DNA of 32,631 nt, taken from positions 1-32,631 of the IMG/VR virus record IMGVR_UViG_3300034064_001329, one strand, 5' to 3'. Shown here in pieces: positions 1-8,450 of the stretch. Position 1 is the first letter of the stretch. Each line of letters starts with the position of its first letter. The position numbers and the translations under genes are program-made. Source of the stretch: a virus. The notes under the pieces were generated by a model, which was given only the letters and a program-made list of their open reading frames with translations, had not been told where the DNA came from and did not search any database.

Positions 1-39
1 CACGATAAGGGCGATCTGGTACTGCGACACAGATGCCAT
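1..39 (-). CDS. Partial tail-region gene (start only)
   Basis: An ATG at 39 reading leftward shares one base with the TGA stop of the 313-residue gene (TGATG junction). The 13 codons present read MASVSQYQIALIV and run off the window. Translational coupling and the position after the tape-measure gene suggest another distal tail gene, but no family can be assigned from so little sequence. Confidence 0.6.
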   Translation of the reverse strand, partial: MASVSQYQIALIV

Positions 40-980
40 CAGGCACCCTCGTACAAGAATGCCAGGTGCAGGTCACGACGACCGCCTGTTGCGCTCGTTC
101 TGGTGATCGTTGGAGAGCGAAGGCCGCGGATAGGGTCCATACCTTCTGGGCATTCACCGCTCGCGTGTATCCGCAACGGGCCGACGACCTCGTCGTTGAC
201 CGCCTGGTCTCCGATGACGAAGCGAGTGCCACGAACAGCGTAACTCCACCATCCACCTGGATAGTCCAGAGGGCAATACGGCGCATCCGTTGCTACGCCG
301 ATAGCAGCAGCCCAGGCTGCCTTCGCAGTACGATACCGCTGCATCCTCGCGCCGTGTACTCCAAGCTTCCCATCGAGATACAGGGTCCACCACTTCGGCA
401 ACGAAGTAGGGTCGCCACTCATGTCAACGACTGCAACGGAGCCATCGGCGGTCATGGACGAGTACGATACTTGTGCGGGAGATGGCAGCATACCGAGGTC
501 GTTCGCTCGCACCTGGGGGAACCAGCTTCCAGCAGGGAAGGTCGTCGTGACAAGTGTCGGGTCACCCGTGAGCGGAGGGATGGTGGAGGCCGTATTGAGC
601 GGTAGGCCGAGCCATCGCCAATCGAAGTCAGCGGAGGTCGAGAACAGCAGAATGAAGTTCGTCGCGGAACTGCACGAAAGGTTCCCGTTGAAGCCTGTCG
701 CAGTGACGGCCGAAGTCGTCGTGTACGACCAGGTGCCGAACGCTGCTGCGAATCCAGCGGGGAAGCCAGGTGCAGTCGTATTGTTCAAGGTGTCAACGAT
801 GAACTTGGCGAGTGCATCTGAACCTGCACCGTTCCGTATAAAGAACAGGTCGTTGGCAGGCCAGGTGACAGGTACCGCGTAGCCTGCTCCAGCAGGTGCA
901 GCCTGTATGCGAAGCGTCGTGACGGCATTCGGATACGCACTCGCGAAGTAGGGAACGAACACTTGCGCCGAGATCGCCAT
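39..980 (-). CDS. Putative distal tail protein, 313 aa, function unknown
   Basis: The product is rich in Ala, Thr, Gly and aromatic residues and looks beta-rich, with no visible signal peptide, membrane segment or catalytic motif. The ATG at 980 follows a GGAG site and lies one base after the tape-measure stop, so it belongs to the same late operon. In siphoviruses the gene after the tape measure usually encodes a distal tail or baseplate part, and that is the basis of the call. I did not recognise the family. A Trp-rich segment (WWTLYLDG, then GGWWSYAVRGTRF) in the C-terminal half could be a folded domain. It could also be a minor tail or receptor-binding component. Confidence 0.55.
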   Translation of the reverse strand: MAISAQVFVPYFASAYPNAVTTLRIQAAPAGAGYAVPVTWPANDLFFIRNGAGSDALAKFIVDTLNNTTAPGFPAGFAAAFGTWSYTTTSAVTATGFNGNLSCSSATNFILLFSTSADFDWRWLGLPLNTASTIPPLTGDPTLVTTTFPAGSWFPQVRANDLGMLPSPAQVSYSSMTADGSVAVVDMSGDPTSLPKWWTLYLDGKLGVHGARMQRYRTAKAAWAAAIGVATDAPYCPLDYPGGWWSYAVRGTRFVIGDQAVNDEVVGPLRIHASGECPEGMDPIRGLRSPTITRTSATGGRRDLHLAFLYEGA

Positions 981-981
981 A

Positions 982-3183
982 CTACACTCCAGATCCGCCG
1001 CGAGCAGCGACGAAGTTCAGACGGTTCTGCATCGTCCTAATGGAAGCTGCATCGTTCGTCACGATAGTAACAGGCGACCGACCGCCTTCAAAGTATCCGT
1101 ACGAAGCTTCTGGTCGTGCAGCGGTGGTCGTCGTGGCAGAGGCCTGTACGCCACTAGCCCCAGACGACCCCTGGTCACCTGTTGTGTCTCCACCCGACAT
1201 GAAGCCCGACAGAGCCTTCAAGCCGATGCCTGCTGCGAGCAGGCCTGCACCTGCGACAGGATCTAAGAACATGAGGCCGATTCCCTGCTTCAAGAACAGG
1301 TCACCCCACTGTCCTGCGATCTGTCCGACCAGGGCCTCCATCGTTGCGCCAATCGCGTCTCCGAAGTCCTCTCCGGAGCGAGCAGCGGAGCCGAGCGTGG
1401 TGCCGATTCCAGAGAGCGCGTCTTGCAGATTCTGGAGGCCGAGAGCGTCCATCGACTTTCCAAGTTCTGACTTGAAGTCCGCGATCTTCTTCTTCAACTC
1501 CTCGGCTTTCTTGAGCGTTCGCTCCTCTTCGGCGACTTCGGCATTGTGAAGTTCTTCGCGGGCTAGTCTGCCGCCTTCGGCATAGTGAGCAGCCCGCTCC
1601 GCTGCACGAGTCGCATCGTTGTCCGCGAGTTTCTGCGCGAGGTCGTCCATCTGCGTGAACTCCTCTCGGCTCATTTCGATGATTCGGCTCGACGAGCCTC
1701 CGAGCATTTCCTCGGAAGCGAGAAGCGTATCGGCCTGGGCCTTCGTCAGTTCGGCATATCCTCCCTTCGCGAGCGCGAACGCATAGACGATATCTGCAGC
1801 TTCCTTCTTCGGGTCTGCTCCTCCGAATACGCCTCCTCCCGTTTTCGGGGTCGTGATCGGAGGGGGGGATATCGGAGGGAGTTGGAGTTCTTCGGCTTGT
1901 TGAATCATGTTCTCGCGAACATCGAGTAGCCGATTGACTTCTGCCTTTTGGATATCGCCCATCTCGCCATACTTGAGCAGCGCGAATTCACGGGCCTCAC
2001 GAACTGAAAGTTCGCGATAGCGGTGGAACTCGACATCGGCCGCAAGAATCTCATCAAAGACTTGTGCAGTCGTTTTTGCGATTCCGCTCTTGATGTCTTC
2101 TGGATCTTGCGACAGCACGAATGCAGCAGCTTCTTCTCTCGCTGCCTTGATTCTAGGTGCGGTGATCTCTGCGTATTTCGTGGCAGCGGCTAACTGAGCT
2201 TCGGAGTTCGCTCGATGCGCGGACTGCTCCTGCTCGAGCAGGATAAGGTTGTCGATCTTCTGGATGTTCTCCTTCAGTTCAAGCGCGGCTAGTTCCTTCT
2301 TCGTGAAGATAAGGTTCTTATTGGACGCGATGACCTGGTTGTAGACCTCCGTAATCTGCCTAGATACATCGAGATCGGCTTGTACAGCCTTCGCATAGAT
2401 GTTGGTCGCTTCCCCTGCATCTGTCGCATTCTCGGCAGTCAGTGAGAACAGATCGACAATCGAACCGAGGCGTTCTCCTAGAAGGCGGAGCGGAGTGAGC
2501 AGCGCATCGACGACGATCTTCGTTCCATCGAGAATAGCATTCATTCTCTTTGCATTCTCTTCGAGGTCGTCTCCTGCGAGGACAGCAGCAGCGAACGCTC
2601 CCTTGATCGCAAAGATCTTCTTCTCTGTCTGATCCCAGACCGCCTGGCCTTCTGGTCCATAACTTCTGAAGAGCTGTTCGGAGGAATCTAGGAATGCCTC
2701 AGCACCTGCCTTGATACCGGCGAAAGCGATTCCAGCTCCTGCGAGGCCGCTAACGAGGGCAGGCCCTCCGATGCCATCAATGATGCTGCCGAATGCGGAA
2801 TCGGCCTGGTCTCCAGCCTCACGAAGCATATCGGTGAACTTCTTTCCTCCAGTCGTGGCGGAGCCCATCTTGTCGCCTGCCTTCGCAGCCTCGGTTCCTG
2901 CATCTCCGAACTTTGCCGCAGCAGTTCCTGCATCTTTCGCAGCATCGCCCAGGCCATCTGCGAAGTCGTCCGCCGACTTGCCTGCATCGCCAAGCTTCTT
3001 GTCAGCAGCAGCAGCAGCAGCACCGACATCGCCCACCGCCTCAGCAGCATCGTCAGCAGCCTGTGATACGCCTTTCTCGGCGTCCTCCAACTCTTGAGCA
3101 GCCTTCGCCAGCTTCGCCAGGCCGCTCTCGGCATTCGCTGTATCCGCCCTGGCCTCAATGACTAACTCTTCTTTGATCGCCAT
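982..3183 (-). CDS. Tail tape measure protein, 733 aa
   Basis: This protein would set tail length and occupy the tail lumen. The N-terminal 150 residues are a long Ala/Asp/Lys/Glu-rich helical segment with repeated AA(A/D)DA-like stretches. Hydrophobic Gly/Ala patches follow near residues 140-165 (LVSGLAGAGIAFAGIKAG) and 665-695, then more coiled-coil-like charged sequence and a Gly/Ser/Thr-rich C-terminus. This layout, and the position directly downstream of the frameshifting chaperone genes, are typical of tape measures. Using the usual rule of about 0.15 nm per residue, the tail would be about 110 nm long. The start at 3183 has a GAGGT site five bases upstream. A CAG/GCA-rich run near 3003-3020 encodes the Ala repeats. 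Confidence 0.85.
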   Translation of the reverse strand: MAIKEELVIEARADTANAESGLAKLAKAAQELEDAEKGVSQAADDAAEAVGDVGAAAAAADKKLGDAGKSADDFADGLGDAAKDAGTAAAKFGDAGTEAAKAGDKMGSATTGGKKFTDMLREAGDQADSAFGSIIDGIGGPALVSGLAGAGIAFAGIKAGAEAFLDSSEQLFRSYGPEGQAVWDQTEKKIFAIKGAFAAAVLAGDDLEENAKRMNAILDGTKIVVDALLTPLRLLGERLGSIVDLFSLTAENATDAGEATNIYAKAVQADLDVSRQITEVYNQVIASNKNLIFTKKELAALELKENIQKIDNLILLEQEQSAHRANSEAQLAAATKYAEITAPRIKAAREEAAAFVLSQDPEDIKSGIAKTTAQVFDEILAADVEFHRYRELSVREAREFALLKYGEMGDIQKAEVNRLLDVRENMIQQAEELQLPPISPPPITTPKTGGGVFGGADPKKEAADIVYAFALAKGGYAELTKAQADTLLASEEMLGGSSSRIIEMSREEFTQMDDLAQKLADNDATRAAERAAHYAEGGRLAREELHNAEVAEEERTLKKAEELKKKIADFKSELGKSMDALGLQNLQDALSGIGTTLGSAARSGEDFGDAIGATMEALVGQIAGQWGDLFLKQGIGLMFLDPVAGAGLLAAGIGLKALSGFMSGGDTTGDQGSSGASGVQASATTTTAARPEASYGYFEGGRSPVTIVTNDAASIRTMQNRLNFVAARGGSGV

Positions 3184-3186
3184 CGG

Positions 3187-3606
3187 TTACCTCGCTCGCT
3201 GTTGCGCCTGCATCGCCCTCTCAATCATCCGCTTCTCTATTCGTAGAGAACGGTGGATGTCTCGGAATGCCGGACTCCAGAGGTCACGGGAGAGGACTGC
3301 CCCTGCCTCTGCATCTGCGAATACCATAACATACTCGACAGCTTCAGAATCGGCATCCATCGCAGGACACCTTTGGATCGGATCGGGTGACAGGTCTGTT
3401 CGCTCAGCGAAGCCCAGGTGCAAGAAAGACCACATCGGAGACTGCCATCCAAGCGGGAATGCAGGTGCAGTGACCGTAAGAGGGTTCCTCTTCGGCAATC
3501 CAGAACAGCTCATTGAGAAGTTCCGTCCGTCCCTCGTACAAGAGGTGCAGTCAAACTCCGCACCGCCTTCGGCGCGAATGATCGCCAGACGGTATGTCGT
3601 TAGGAC
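3187..3606 (-). CDS. Tail assembly chaperone, T-like part made by -1 frameshift
   Basis: This frame has no start of its own with a good ribosome site. It stays open from the slippery heptamer at 3612-3606 down to TAA at 3187-3189. A -1 shift after codon 118 of the upstream chaperone adds 139 residues and gives a fusion of about 257 aa, close to the lambda gpGT size. The added segment begins VLTTYRLAIIRAEGGAEFDC and has Cys residues in a CTSC and CSG arrangement. In lambda the GT fusion binds tape measure and tail tube before tail polymerisation, and the gene sits in the same place here, just before the tape measure. An ATG at 3513 could give a shorter 108-residue product, but it splits the conserved-looking segment, so the frameshift model is preferred. 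Confidence 0.8.
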   Translation of the reverse strand, partial: VLTTYRLAIIRAEGGAEFDCTSCTRDGRNFSMSCSGLPKRNPLTVTAPAFPLGWQSPMWSFLHLGFAERTDLSPDPIQRCPAMDADSEAVEYVMVFADAEAGAVLSRDLWSPAFRDIHRSLRIEKRMIERAMQAQQRAR

Positions 3607-3959
3607 TTTCCCACGAGGCCTGTGTCGTATGCACCTGCTACGATGGCTCCGCAGATCTCACCGACCAGGCGCGAGGGGAGGTTATCTTCGAACCATTTCC
3701 GCCGCTCGTCCTTGGCTGTCGGGATGCGGTACACCTGCAGATCCTGTCCAGAAGGGCGAACTTCAATCCTGTCAATCAGCAGCGACAACGGGTCTTCGAC
3801 TGCATCCAGCCATCCAGTGTAATCGGTCGCAGTCGTGCTGTTGAGTGCAGCACGAAGCTCCTCTCTCGCCACCAGGTTCCATCGGTAGTAGATCACCACC
3901 GAATCATCTGACGACTTGAACAGGCTCGGAGAGTATGGCAGCGGCGGGAGTATTGACAC
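3600..3959 (-). CDS. Tail assembly chaperone, G-like, 119 aa
   Basis: The gene lies between the tail tube and tape measure genes, where long-tailed phages place the gpG-type chaperone. It starts with GTG at 3959, six bases after an AAGGA site, and ends at TAA 3602-3600. The protein is an acidic-to-neutral alpha/beta polypeptide with no enzyme motif. Its last codons hold the heptamer GGGAAAG directly before TCC TAA, so most ribosomes would stop and make the short form while some shift into the T-like frame. A hairpin just upstream (3962-3987) covers part of its ribosome site. Sequence similarity to known G proteins is not visible by eye, so the call rests on position, size and the frameshift. 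Confidence 0.75.
   Translation of the reverse strand: MSILPPLPYSPSLFKSSDDSVVIYYRWNLVAREELRAALNSTTATDYTGWLDAVEDPLSLLIDRIEVRPSGQDLQVYRIPTAKDERRKWFEDNLPSRLVGEICGAIVAGAYDTGLVGKS
3606..3612 (-). promoter_or_regulatory. Programmed -1 frameshift site GGGAAAG
   Basis: Read on the minus strand the context is GTG GGA AAG TCC TAA. Slipping back one base re-pairs the two codons as GGG AAA and continues GTC CTA ACG in an open frame. GGGAAAG is the same heptamer used by lambda for G-GT. The zero-frame stop lies only one codon downstream. Confidence 0.85.
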
Positions 3960-3961
3960 CT

Positions 3962-3987
3962 GGGGTCCTTACGGTTGAGGGAACCCC
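3962..3987 (-). other. Hairpin over the chaperone ribosome site
   Basis: On the minus strand GGGGTTCC and GGACCCC pair around an 11-base loop, with one unpaired T. The right arm overlaps the AAGGA Shine-Dalgarno of the GTG start at 3959. It follows the tail-tube stop and has no U-run, so it looks more like a translational control or mRNA-end structure than an intrinsic terminator. Confidence 0.45.
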
Positions 3988-3996
3988 ATTGTAACG

Positions 3997-5115
3997 CTAC
4001 TCCGAGCCGAGCGTCAAGGTCAGCGGTTCATCGTTCTCGCTGTTCTTGACCGATACGCCATCCAGCTTCATTCGGGTCGCGGTCGCACGATTCGGGGTCG
4101 TGTTCGCAAACTGCACCTTCGGGAGTGTGAACTTGAACCCGCGACCCTTTGCAGCAGTGCCGCTAGAATAGGCCGAGGGGTAGGCGAAGGCAGAGGTCAC
4201 ATTGAAGTATCCGCCTGCCCTGGCGACAGAGAAGATGCTCCACACCGAAGCTTCTACCCAGATAGGGTCAATCGAGATGGCTACATCGCGCTTCGTGAGG
4301 CCGATTGCACCGACACCGAGCGTCGTCAGAGCACCATCGCTCATGATGGCCTCCGCGCCGAAGTCAACCGAGACCTCAGTCATCGTTGCGTTGGCGACAT
4401 ACTCATCTCCCGCTGCATTCACCTGTAGGCGAACAGCCTGTCCCATACCACGGATGAACTCCTGGGCGACTGCATCCCAATTCGCACCCGAAAGGTCGAT
4501 GTCGGTATCGCTCCAGTCAGACTGGTAGATGCCGAGGCCTTCCAGTTTGATGCGGTGCAGGCCATCCGACTTGATTGAGACGGTCGCCTTCGAGATACGG
4601 CAGCCGACCAGGTAGGCCGACAGCATCGCATTCGGAGGACTTGCTCCGCCACCTGGCGAACCCTTGATCGCGAAGAACCCCTGCATCGAGAAGCTGTCGT
4701 TGACGCCATCCGAGTTCGCAGTCGGGGTTAGGTCGAGCGTAGGGTTCGCTACATTGTTCGTCGCAGTCACCGTGAAGGCAGTCTGCAGGACCTCTGTCAC
4801 GAACCGAGGCACAAGGATGTTGTACAGGCCTGGACCTGTCCCTGCAGAGGTACCTAGGCCGTAGAGCGGTGCCTCAAACGACCAGGTGCATTTCGCCGAG
4901 GTAACCTGTCCGAGATACGAAGTGCCATACGGATCTTCCAGAGCAGGCTGCTCCATCGCGAAGCCGAGGTCCATCGCCATCGTCTGTGCGAATACAGGGA
5001 TGGCATCGGCCTTCGTCAGTGCTTCTCCCGTCTGCTGCACCGCTTCCTTCGCGACCAGGAGAGCGCCGAATACGCCATTGTAGGGATTGATCGCTGTCGG
5101 GTTTACGATTGCCAT
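3997..5115 (-). CDS. Major tail (tube) protein, 372 aa
   Basis: The call rests on gene order: it lies between the tail-terminator-like gene and the G/GT chaperones, the place of the tail tube gene in siphoviruses. The protein is soluble-looking, Gly/Ala/Thr-rich and predicted mostly beta, with no signal peptide or membrane segment. Features are an N-terminal MAIVNPTAINPYNGVFGALL and a C-terminal part ending in KNSENDEPLTLTLGSE. At 372 residues it is longer than the lambda tube protein V (246 aa), so it may carry an extra surface domain. The ATG at 5115 is preceded by GGAG and lies four bases after the previous stop. A hairpin follows its stop. Confidence 0.65.
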   Translation of the reverse strand: MAIVNPTAINPYNGVFGALLVAKEAVQQTGEALTKADAIPVFAQTMAMDLGFAMEQPALEDPYGTSYLGQVTSAKCTWSFEAPLYGLGTSAGTGPGLYNILVPRFVTEVLQTAFTVTATNNVANPTLDLTPTANSDGVNDSFSMQGFFAIKGSPGGGASPPNAMLSAYLVGCRISKATVSIKSDGLHRIKLEGLGIYQSDWSDTDIDLSGANWDAVAQEFIRGMGQAVRLQVNAAGDEYVANATMTEVSVDFGAEAIMSDGALTTLGVGAIGLTKRDVAISIDPIWVEASVWSIFSVARAGGYFNVTSAFAYPSAYSSGTAAKGRGFKFTLPKVQFANTTPNRATATRMKLDGVSVKNSENDEPLTLTLGSE

Positions 5116-5118
5116 ATC

Positions 5119-5793
5119 TTATACTCCGGTATTTGCGGGATCGTTACGAAGCTGCACTACGGTCAGACTAGCCGTTGCGTCTGCGAAGGTGTCTCCATCT
5201 GCTCCGTAGTTCGGAGTGATGGTCGGTGATTCAGTTTGAAGGGAATACACTACGCCGAATCCGCCGTTCGCATCAAGAGTGCGACAGGTTCGGGCTAGGT
5301 CTCTCGCGAGAAGATACACTACTCCGCGACACAAGTTCAACGCCTGTCGACGGGCGAACTCTCTGGCGACTGACACTCCGTATGCTCCGGCCGTGTAAGC
5401 AGCATCTTCGTTGCGCCGCGTCCGAACCAGAACGATCAGCCGCTGTTCGAAGAAGGTCGCCTGCGAATCCATCCTCTCTGCGATCTGTGCCGATTCTGTC
5501 CAGAGGTACACGAAGGGAGCCTGCTGCTCGTCGACGAGCTCTGTGTCGGGTTGGCGGTCCGAGAACGCACCATCAAGAGGGAATCCATTCGTATCGAATA
5601 CAGTCGCCACCTGGGGGAGTTCAGCAGGCGCGAGATACGGAGGGCAGGTATAGAAGTCACCTGTCGCTGAGTACAGCTCCGCCAGAGTGCCGCTAGCCGT
5701 AGCACCGCTGCCATCGGTTCCAGCGGTGAGTTGATACAGCGCGGCTAGGGAGACAGCATCTGCTCCCCACCAGGCGATCGCAGGCCCACTCAC
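5119..5793 (-). CDS. Putative tail terminator / minor tail protein, 224 aa
   Basis: The gene sits between a tail-completion-like gene and the tail tube gene, where lambda gpU-type tail terminators are found. It begins with GTG at 5793, overlaps the previous TGA (GTGA), and has a GGAGAG site four bases upstream. The sequence includes a segment PFVYLWTESAQIAERMDSQATFFEQRLIVLVRTRR that alternates polar and hydrophobic residues like a beta-alpha-beta fold, followed by a helical AREFARRQALN region. No family motif was recognised with certainty. A head-tail stopper is the main alternative. Confidence 0.45.
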   Translation of the reverse strand: MSGPAIAWWGADAVSLAALYQLTAGTDGSGATASGTLAELYSATGDFYTCPPYLAPAELPQVATVFDTNGFPLDGAFSDRQPDTELVDEQQAPFVYLWTESAQIAERMDSQATFFEQRLIVLVRTRRNEDAAYTAGAYGVSVAREFARRQALNLCRGVVYLLARDLARTCRTLDANGGFGVVYSLQTESPTITPNYGADGDTFADATASLTVVQLRNDPANTGV

Positions 5794-6386
5794 GGCTCTC
5801 TCCGAGCAGCGCGGAACCCTTCTCTGCCGAGGCGACCACGAAGGATGCGCTGCATACCGCGAGCGACCTCGAGGCCCATCTGCTCAGTGACACGAATGAT
5901 CGGTCGTGCAGGCGTAGAGCTTGTCTTATCCCACGGCTGATAGAAGCCTCCATCTGCCAGGCGGCGAGCGATTGCACCTTTCTCGCCCTTCGCGCCCCAG
6001 ATCATAGACTTGCCTCGCACAGCTTCCAGATGATCTGGATGCCCGTTTCGGAATGCTCCACGGAGCGGATTCTTGGACCCCTTCCAAACGAGGACGCTGG
6101 TACCGCCACCTTGTCGCTCCTTCATCTTCGCATACTTCGGCTCCGAGCCATACGCCGACCAGGTCCCTGCATAGGCATTCGATCCAGAGTTATCGAAGGC
6201 ATCTTCAGTGCTGCCCTCCAGCGTGAACCGCTTATCCACCACACTGATTGACAGGCCAGGTGTCGGTGTCGGCCGGATGAATCCCTGCCAGAGAAGCTTC
6301 CAATCGTTACGGATGGTCTTATCCATCAGTTGGAGCATCAGAGGCAGCGACTTCGCGCCTGGTATCTTTACCCGAAGGTTCCCCAT
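5790..6386 (-). CDS. Phage virion morphogenesis / tail completion-like protein, 198 aa
   Basis: The start is taken at the ATG at 6386, giving MGNLRVKIPG, because it lies four bases after the previous stop. A longer open frame reaching back to 6623 would overlap the upstream gene by more than 200 bases. The protein is basic and its C-terminal part has the layout of the Mu gpG/HK97 gp10-like morphogenesis family: a Lys-rich core (KYAKMKERQGGG), a PARPIIRVTEQ segment near residue 165, then an Arg-rich helix. Such proteins join at the head-tail neck or complete the tail. The family match is by eye only. Confidence 0.55.
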   Translation of the reverse strand: MGNLRVKIPGAKSLPLMLQLMDKTIRNDWKLLWQGFIRPTPTPGLSISVVDKRFTLEGSTEDAFDNSGSNAYAGTWSAYGSEPKYAKMKERQGGGTSVLVWKGSKNPLRGAFRNGHPDHLEAVRGKSMIWGAKGEKGAIARRLADGGFYQPWDKTSSTPARPIIRVTEQMGLEVARGMQRILRGRLGREGFRAARREP

Positions 6387-6390
6387 CTTG

Positions 6391-6864
6391 CTACCTCGTC
6401 CACGAACCGATGCGATTGAGCGGGTTCCAGAAGATGCCTCTTGAGGCCTGCAGATCCGACTGCGACAGGCCTTCGGTATGCGACCGCACTGTGTTGACGC
6501 CATCGACTTGAGCGTAGGCCTGCAGGTACTCAGCAGGGTTGAGCCGTATCTCTGCCAGGCGGCGACGATACTCTTCCCGCCAGGCGTTAGCCTGCTCCCT
6601 GTTGGAAGCTGTTGCCAAGCCATACTGACCGAGCGACCCGATCGACACCAGGTTGCCGAGGTTGACGAAGTCGTTCGGGAAGTCGTTCTGCGTCACACTT
6701 GTCGGCAAGATGCCGATGGCAGTGAGCATCCTGCAGATGTCACCCGCGACAACATCAATCGCATTCTCGAGGACCACCTGGTCGGCCGTCTTGAGCCATG
6801 CCATGTAGTTCGCCTGCATCGAAGCGACCGTGATGCCGAACTGATTTGTTGAAACGAATGGCAT
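6391..6864 (-). CDS. Putative head-tail connector protein, 157 aa
   Basis: This is the first gene after the capsid gene and its terminator, and the one before the morphogenesis-like gene, which is the usual place of a gp6-like adaptor. The sequence is largely helical, with an N-terminal SMQANYMAWLKTADQVV segment and a charged helix (REEYRRRLAEIRLNPAEYLQAY). No catalytic or metal motif is visible. Separation from the capsid gene by 86 bases containing a terminator suggests lower expression than the capsid protein. The function is inferred from order alone. Confidence 0.45.
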   Translation of the reverse strand: MPFVSTNQFGITVASMQANYMAWLKTADQVVLENAIDVVAGDICRMLTAIGILPTSVTQNDFPNDFVNLGNLVSIGSLGQYGLATASNREQANAWREEYRRRLAEIRLNPAEYLQAYAQVDGVNTVRSHTEGLSQSDLQASRGIFWNPLNRIGSWTR

Positions 6865-6884
6865 CGCCGTCCTCCTTGCCTGCT

Positions 6885-6922
6885 AAACAGAAAGGGCGAG
6901 CCGATCGCCCGACTCGCCCCTT
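6885..6922 (-). terminator. Intrinsic terminator after the capsid gene
   Basis: Read on the minus strand, AAGGGGCGAG pairs with CTCGCCCTTT (ten pairs, one G-U) around a 12-base loop that itself contains CGATCG. The 3' arm runs into TTTCTGTTT. It lies 29 bases after the major capsid stop. It would reduce transcription into the connector and tail genes, a common way of keeping capsid mRNA highest. Confidence 0.7.
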
Positions 6923-6950
6923 CTCCGGACTACATGACCGAGGGAGGGGC

Positions 6951-7955
6951 TCAGCCGCCGTAGTTCGACGGGGTCTGGACAGGGTTGTCGAAGCAGAAGC
7001 CGAGGTTCCCTTCAACGACCGTCACCTGAGCAGCCTGGTACGCCGTGTAGGAGTACTCGTTCGTCTGCGGGATGATATCCTCGCGGAGAGCGAACGGCTG
7101 AGCCTCGAAGGTGTAGAGGGCCGAACGAGTGTAAAGGCTCGCGTCCTCCTGCGGAGCGACATGACCGACCCAGGCAAAGTTTGAATCGATGAACGAGTTC
7201 GATGCAGCCTGGCCGAGCTCGGCAGTGTTCTGGGAGGCCGAAAGGATCAGCACTTCCACCTTGTCGACGACCGAGCCCAGGTTGAGCGAGATCAGCTCCG
7301 AGATCAGTTCCGCTGCCTTCGCGGGAGTGAAACCAGTCGGGATGTCACCGCCGAGCTGCTTGAAGTACGGGTTCTGCTTGAGAGCGAAGAACGAGGCCCA
7401 TCCGAGGACGATCTTGTTCGCCTTCTTACCGTACTTGAGCGGCTGAGCACAGGCCTTCGCCAGAGCCTGCACGACATCGTAGGACGGGTCATCCCAATAC
7501 AGGCCTGCTGCACCAGTCGTGGATCCACCCCAGTTTGTGGTCGTACCGAGCAGGCTCGCAAGACGCTGTTCGTGCTCCAGCATCACGGCATTCGTGAGAG
7601 CAGGTGCAGCGATCTGACCCTCGAAACTCTGGATACCCTTCGCGTCCATGCGGTCGCGGAGAGCAACCGAGATCGTCGTCTGGGCCTCACGAAGCGGGAT
7701 CGTGATGGTCTGGTCCTGCAGGCCGACATTGACCTGTTTGATGGACGAGCCAGGAGCCTTCACAAGCGACCGACCCGCGACCGACATACCCTGCCAATCG
7801 GTGCGGAAGAAGGTCCCCTTGAATGCCGTACCGCTGACATCGGTGCCGATGGTGTCGGGCCGAACAGTCGGTGCAGCCATACGGCTGATGAACAGCGACG
7901 GGTCATTCGCGATGGCCTCCATCGCCTGGGGGATTGTAACTGTTGCGGTAGACAT
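6951..7955 (-). CDS. Major capsid protein, 334 aa
   Basis: The size, the place after a protease-scaffold gene and a small decoration-type gene, and the terminator immediately downstream all fit the shell protein. The ATG at 7955 has an AAGGA site seven bases upstream. The sequence is alpha/beta and free of membrane segments. An N-terminal helical arm (PQAMEAIANDPSLFISRM) precedes a beta-rich middle with QTITIPLREAQTTISVALRD, and the C-terminal region has VAPQEDASLYTRSALYTFEAQPF and EYSYTAYQAAQVTVVEG, like the C-terminal axial domain of HK97-fold coats of the Mu T/lambda E type. The exact family was not confirmed. Confidence 0.8.
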   Translation of the reverse strand: MSTATVTIPQAMEAIANDPSLFISRMAAPTVRPDTIGTDVSGTAFKGTFFRTDWQGMSVAGRSLVKAPGSSIKQVNVGLQDQTITIPLREAQTTISVALRDRMDAKGIQSFEGQIAAPALTNAVMLEHEQRLASLLGTTTNWGGSTTGAAGLYWDDPSYDVVQALAKACAQPLKYGKKANKIVLGWASFFALKQNPYFKQLGGDIPTGFTPAKAAELISELISLNLGSVVDKVEVLILSASQNTAELGQAASNSFIDSNFAWVGHVAPQEDASLYTRSALYTFEAQPFALREDIIPQTNEYSYTAYQAAQVTVVEGNLGFCFDNPVQTPSNYGG

Positions 7956-8001
7956 AGCGGGTTCCTTCGAGAGGGGTCAGAGAAGAACAGGTACAGACAG
8001 G

Positions 8002-8424
8002 TTAGTCGACCAGAATCGACGGGATAACGATGCCAGTCCGGAGATCGCCAGCGGCGGTCGAGAGGGTACCGCCGCCAGGCTCGGAGCCGTAGCCGATGAT
8101 CGCTCCGCACTGACGACGAGAGCCAGCGGCAGTCCACGGAACGAAGGTTCCGCCAGTCGCACAGGTGACCAGAGGCGTCGTGTACGGAATCGCGGTCGCT
8201 CCGCAGAGGAACAGGGCAGGACCACTGACAACGATCGAGACAGGCTCGCCGCTCGCGGCCGAATCGCTCTGAACGACGCCAACGAAGACATCGGTAGCAG
8301 CGGTGCAGGCGATGACGGTGCCGAGCGCCGACAGCTTCACTCCCTGGCCGACAGTGAGTGCTGCTCCGGCCGTGTAGGTCTGAGCGAAGGAACCAGGAAT
8401 CGCAAACTGAAGTGAGGTAGCCAT
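8002..8424 (-). CDS. DUF2190-like capsid decoration protein, 140 aa
   Basis: The product is a small Ala/Gly/Val/Thr-rich beta protein with an opening of the DUF2190 type: a polar N-terminus, then AGAALTVGQGVKLSALGTVIACTA, with GVVQSDSAASGEPVSIVVSG following. DUF2190 members sit directly beside phage capsid genes and are thought to decorate or stabilise the shell, as lambda gpD does. Here the gene is between the protease-scaffold and the capsid gene. The ATG at 8424 follows a GGGAGA site. Four Cys residues (CTAATD, LCGATA, TCATGG, QCGAII) are unusual for such a small structural protein. Confidence 0.65.
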   Translation of the reverse strand: MATSLQFAIPGSFAQTYTAGAALTVGQGVKLSALGTVIACTAATDVFVGVVQSDSAASGEPVSIVVSGPALFLCGATAIPYTTPLVTCATGGTFVPWTAAGSRRQCGAIIGYGSEPGGGTLSTAAGDLRTGIVIPSILVD

Positions 8425-8450
8425 GACTTGTCTCCCAAAGGAAGGTTGAT

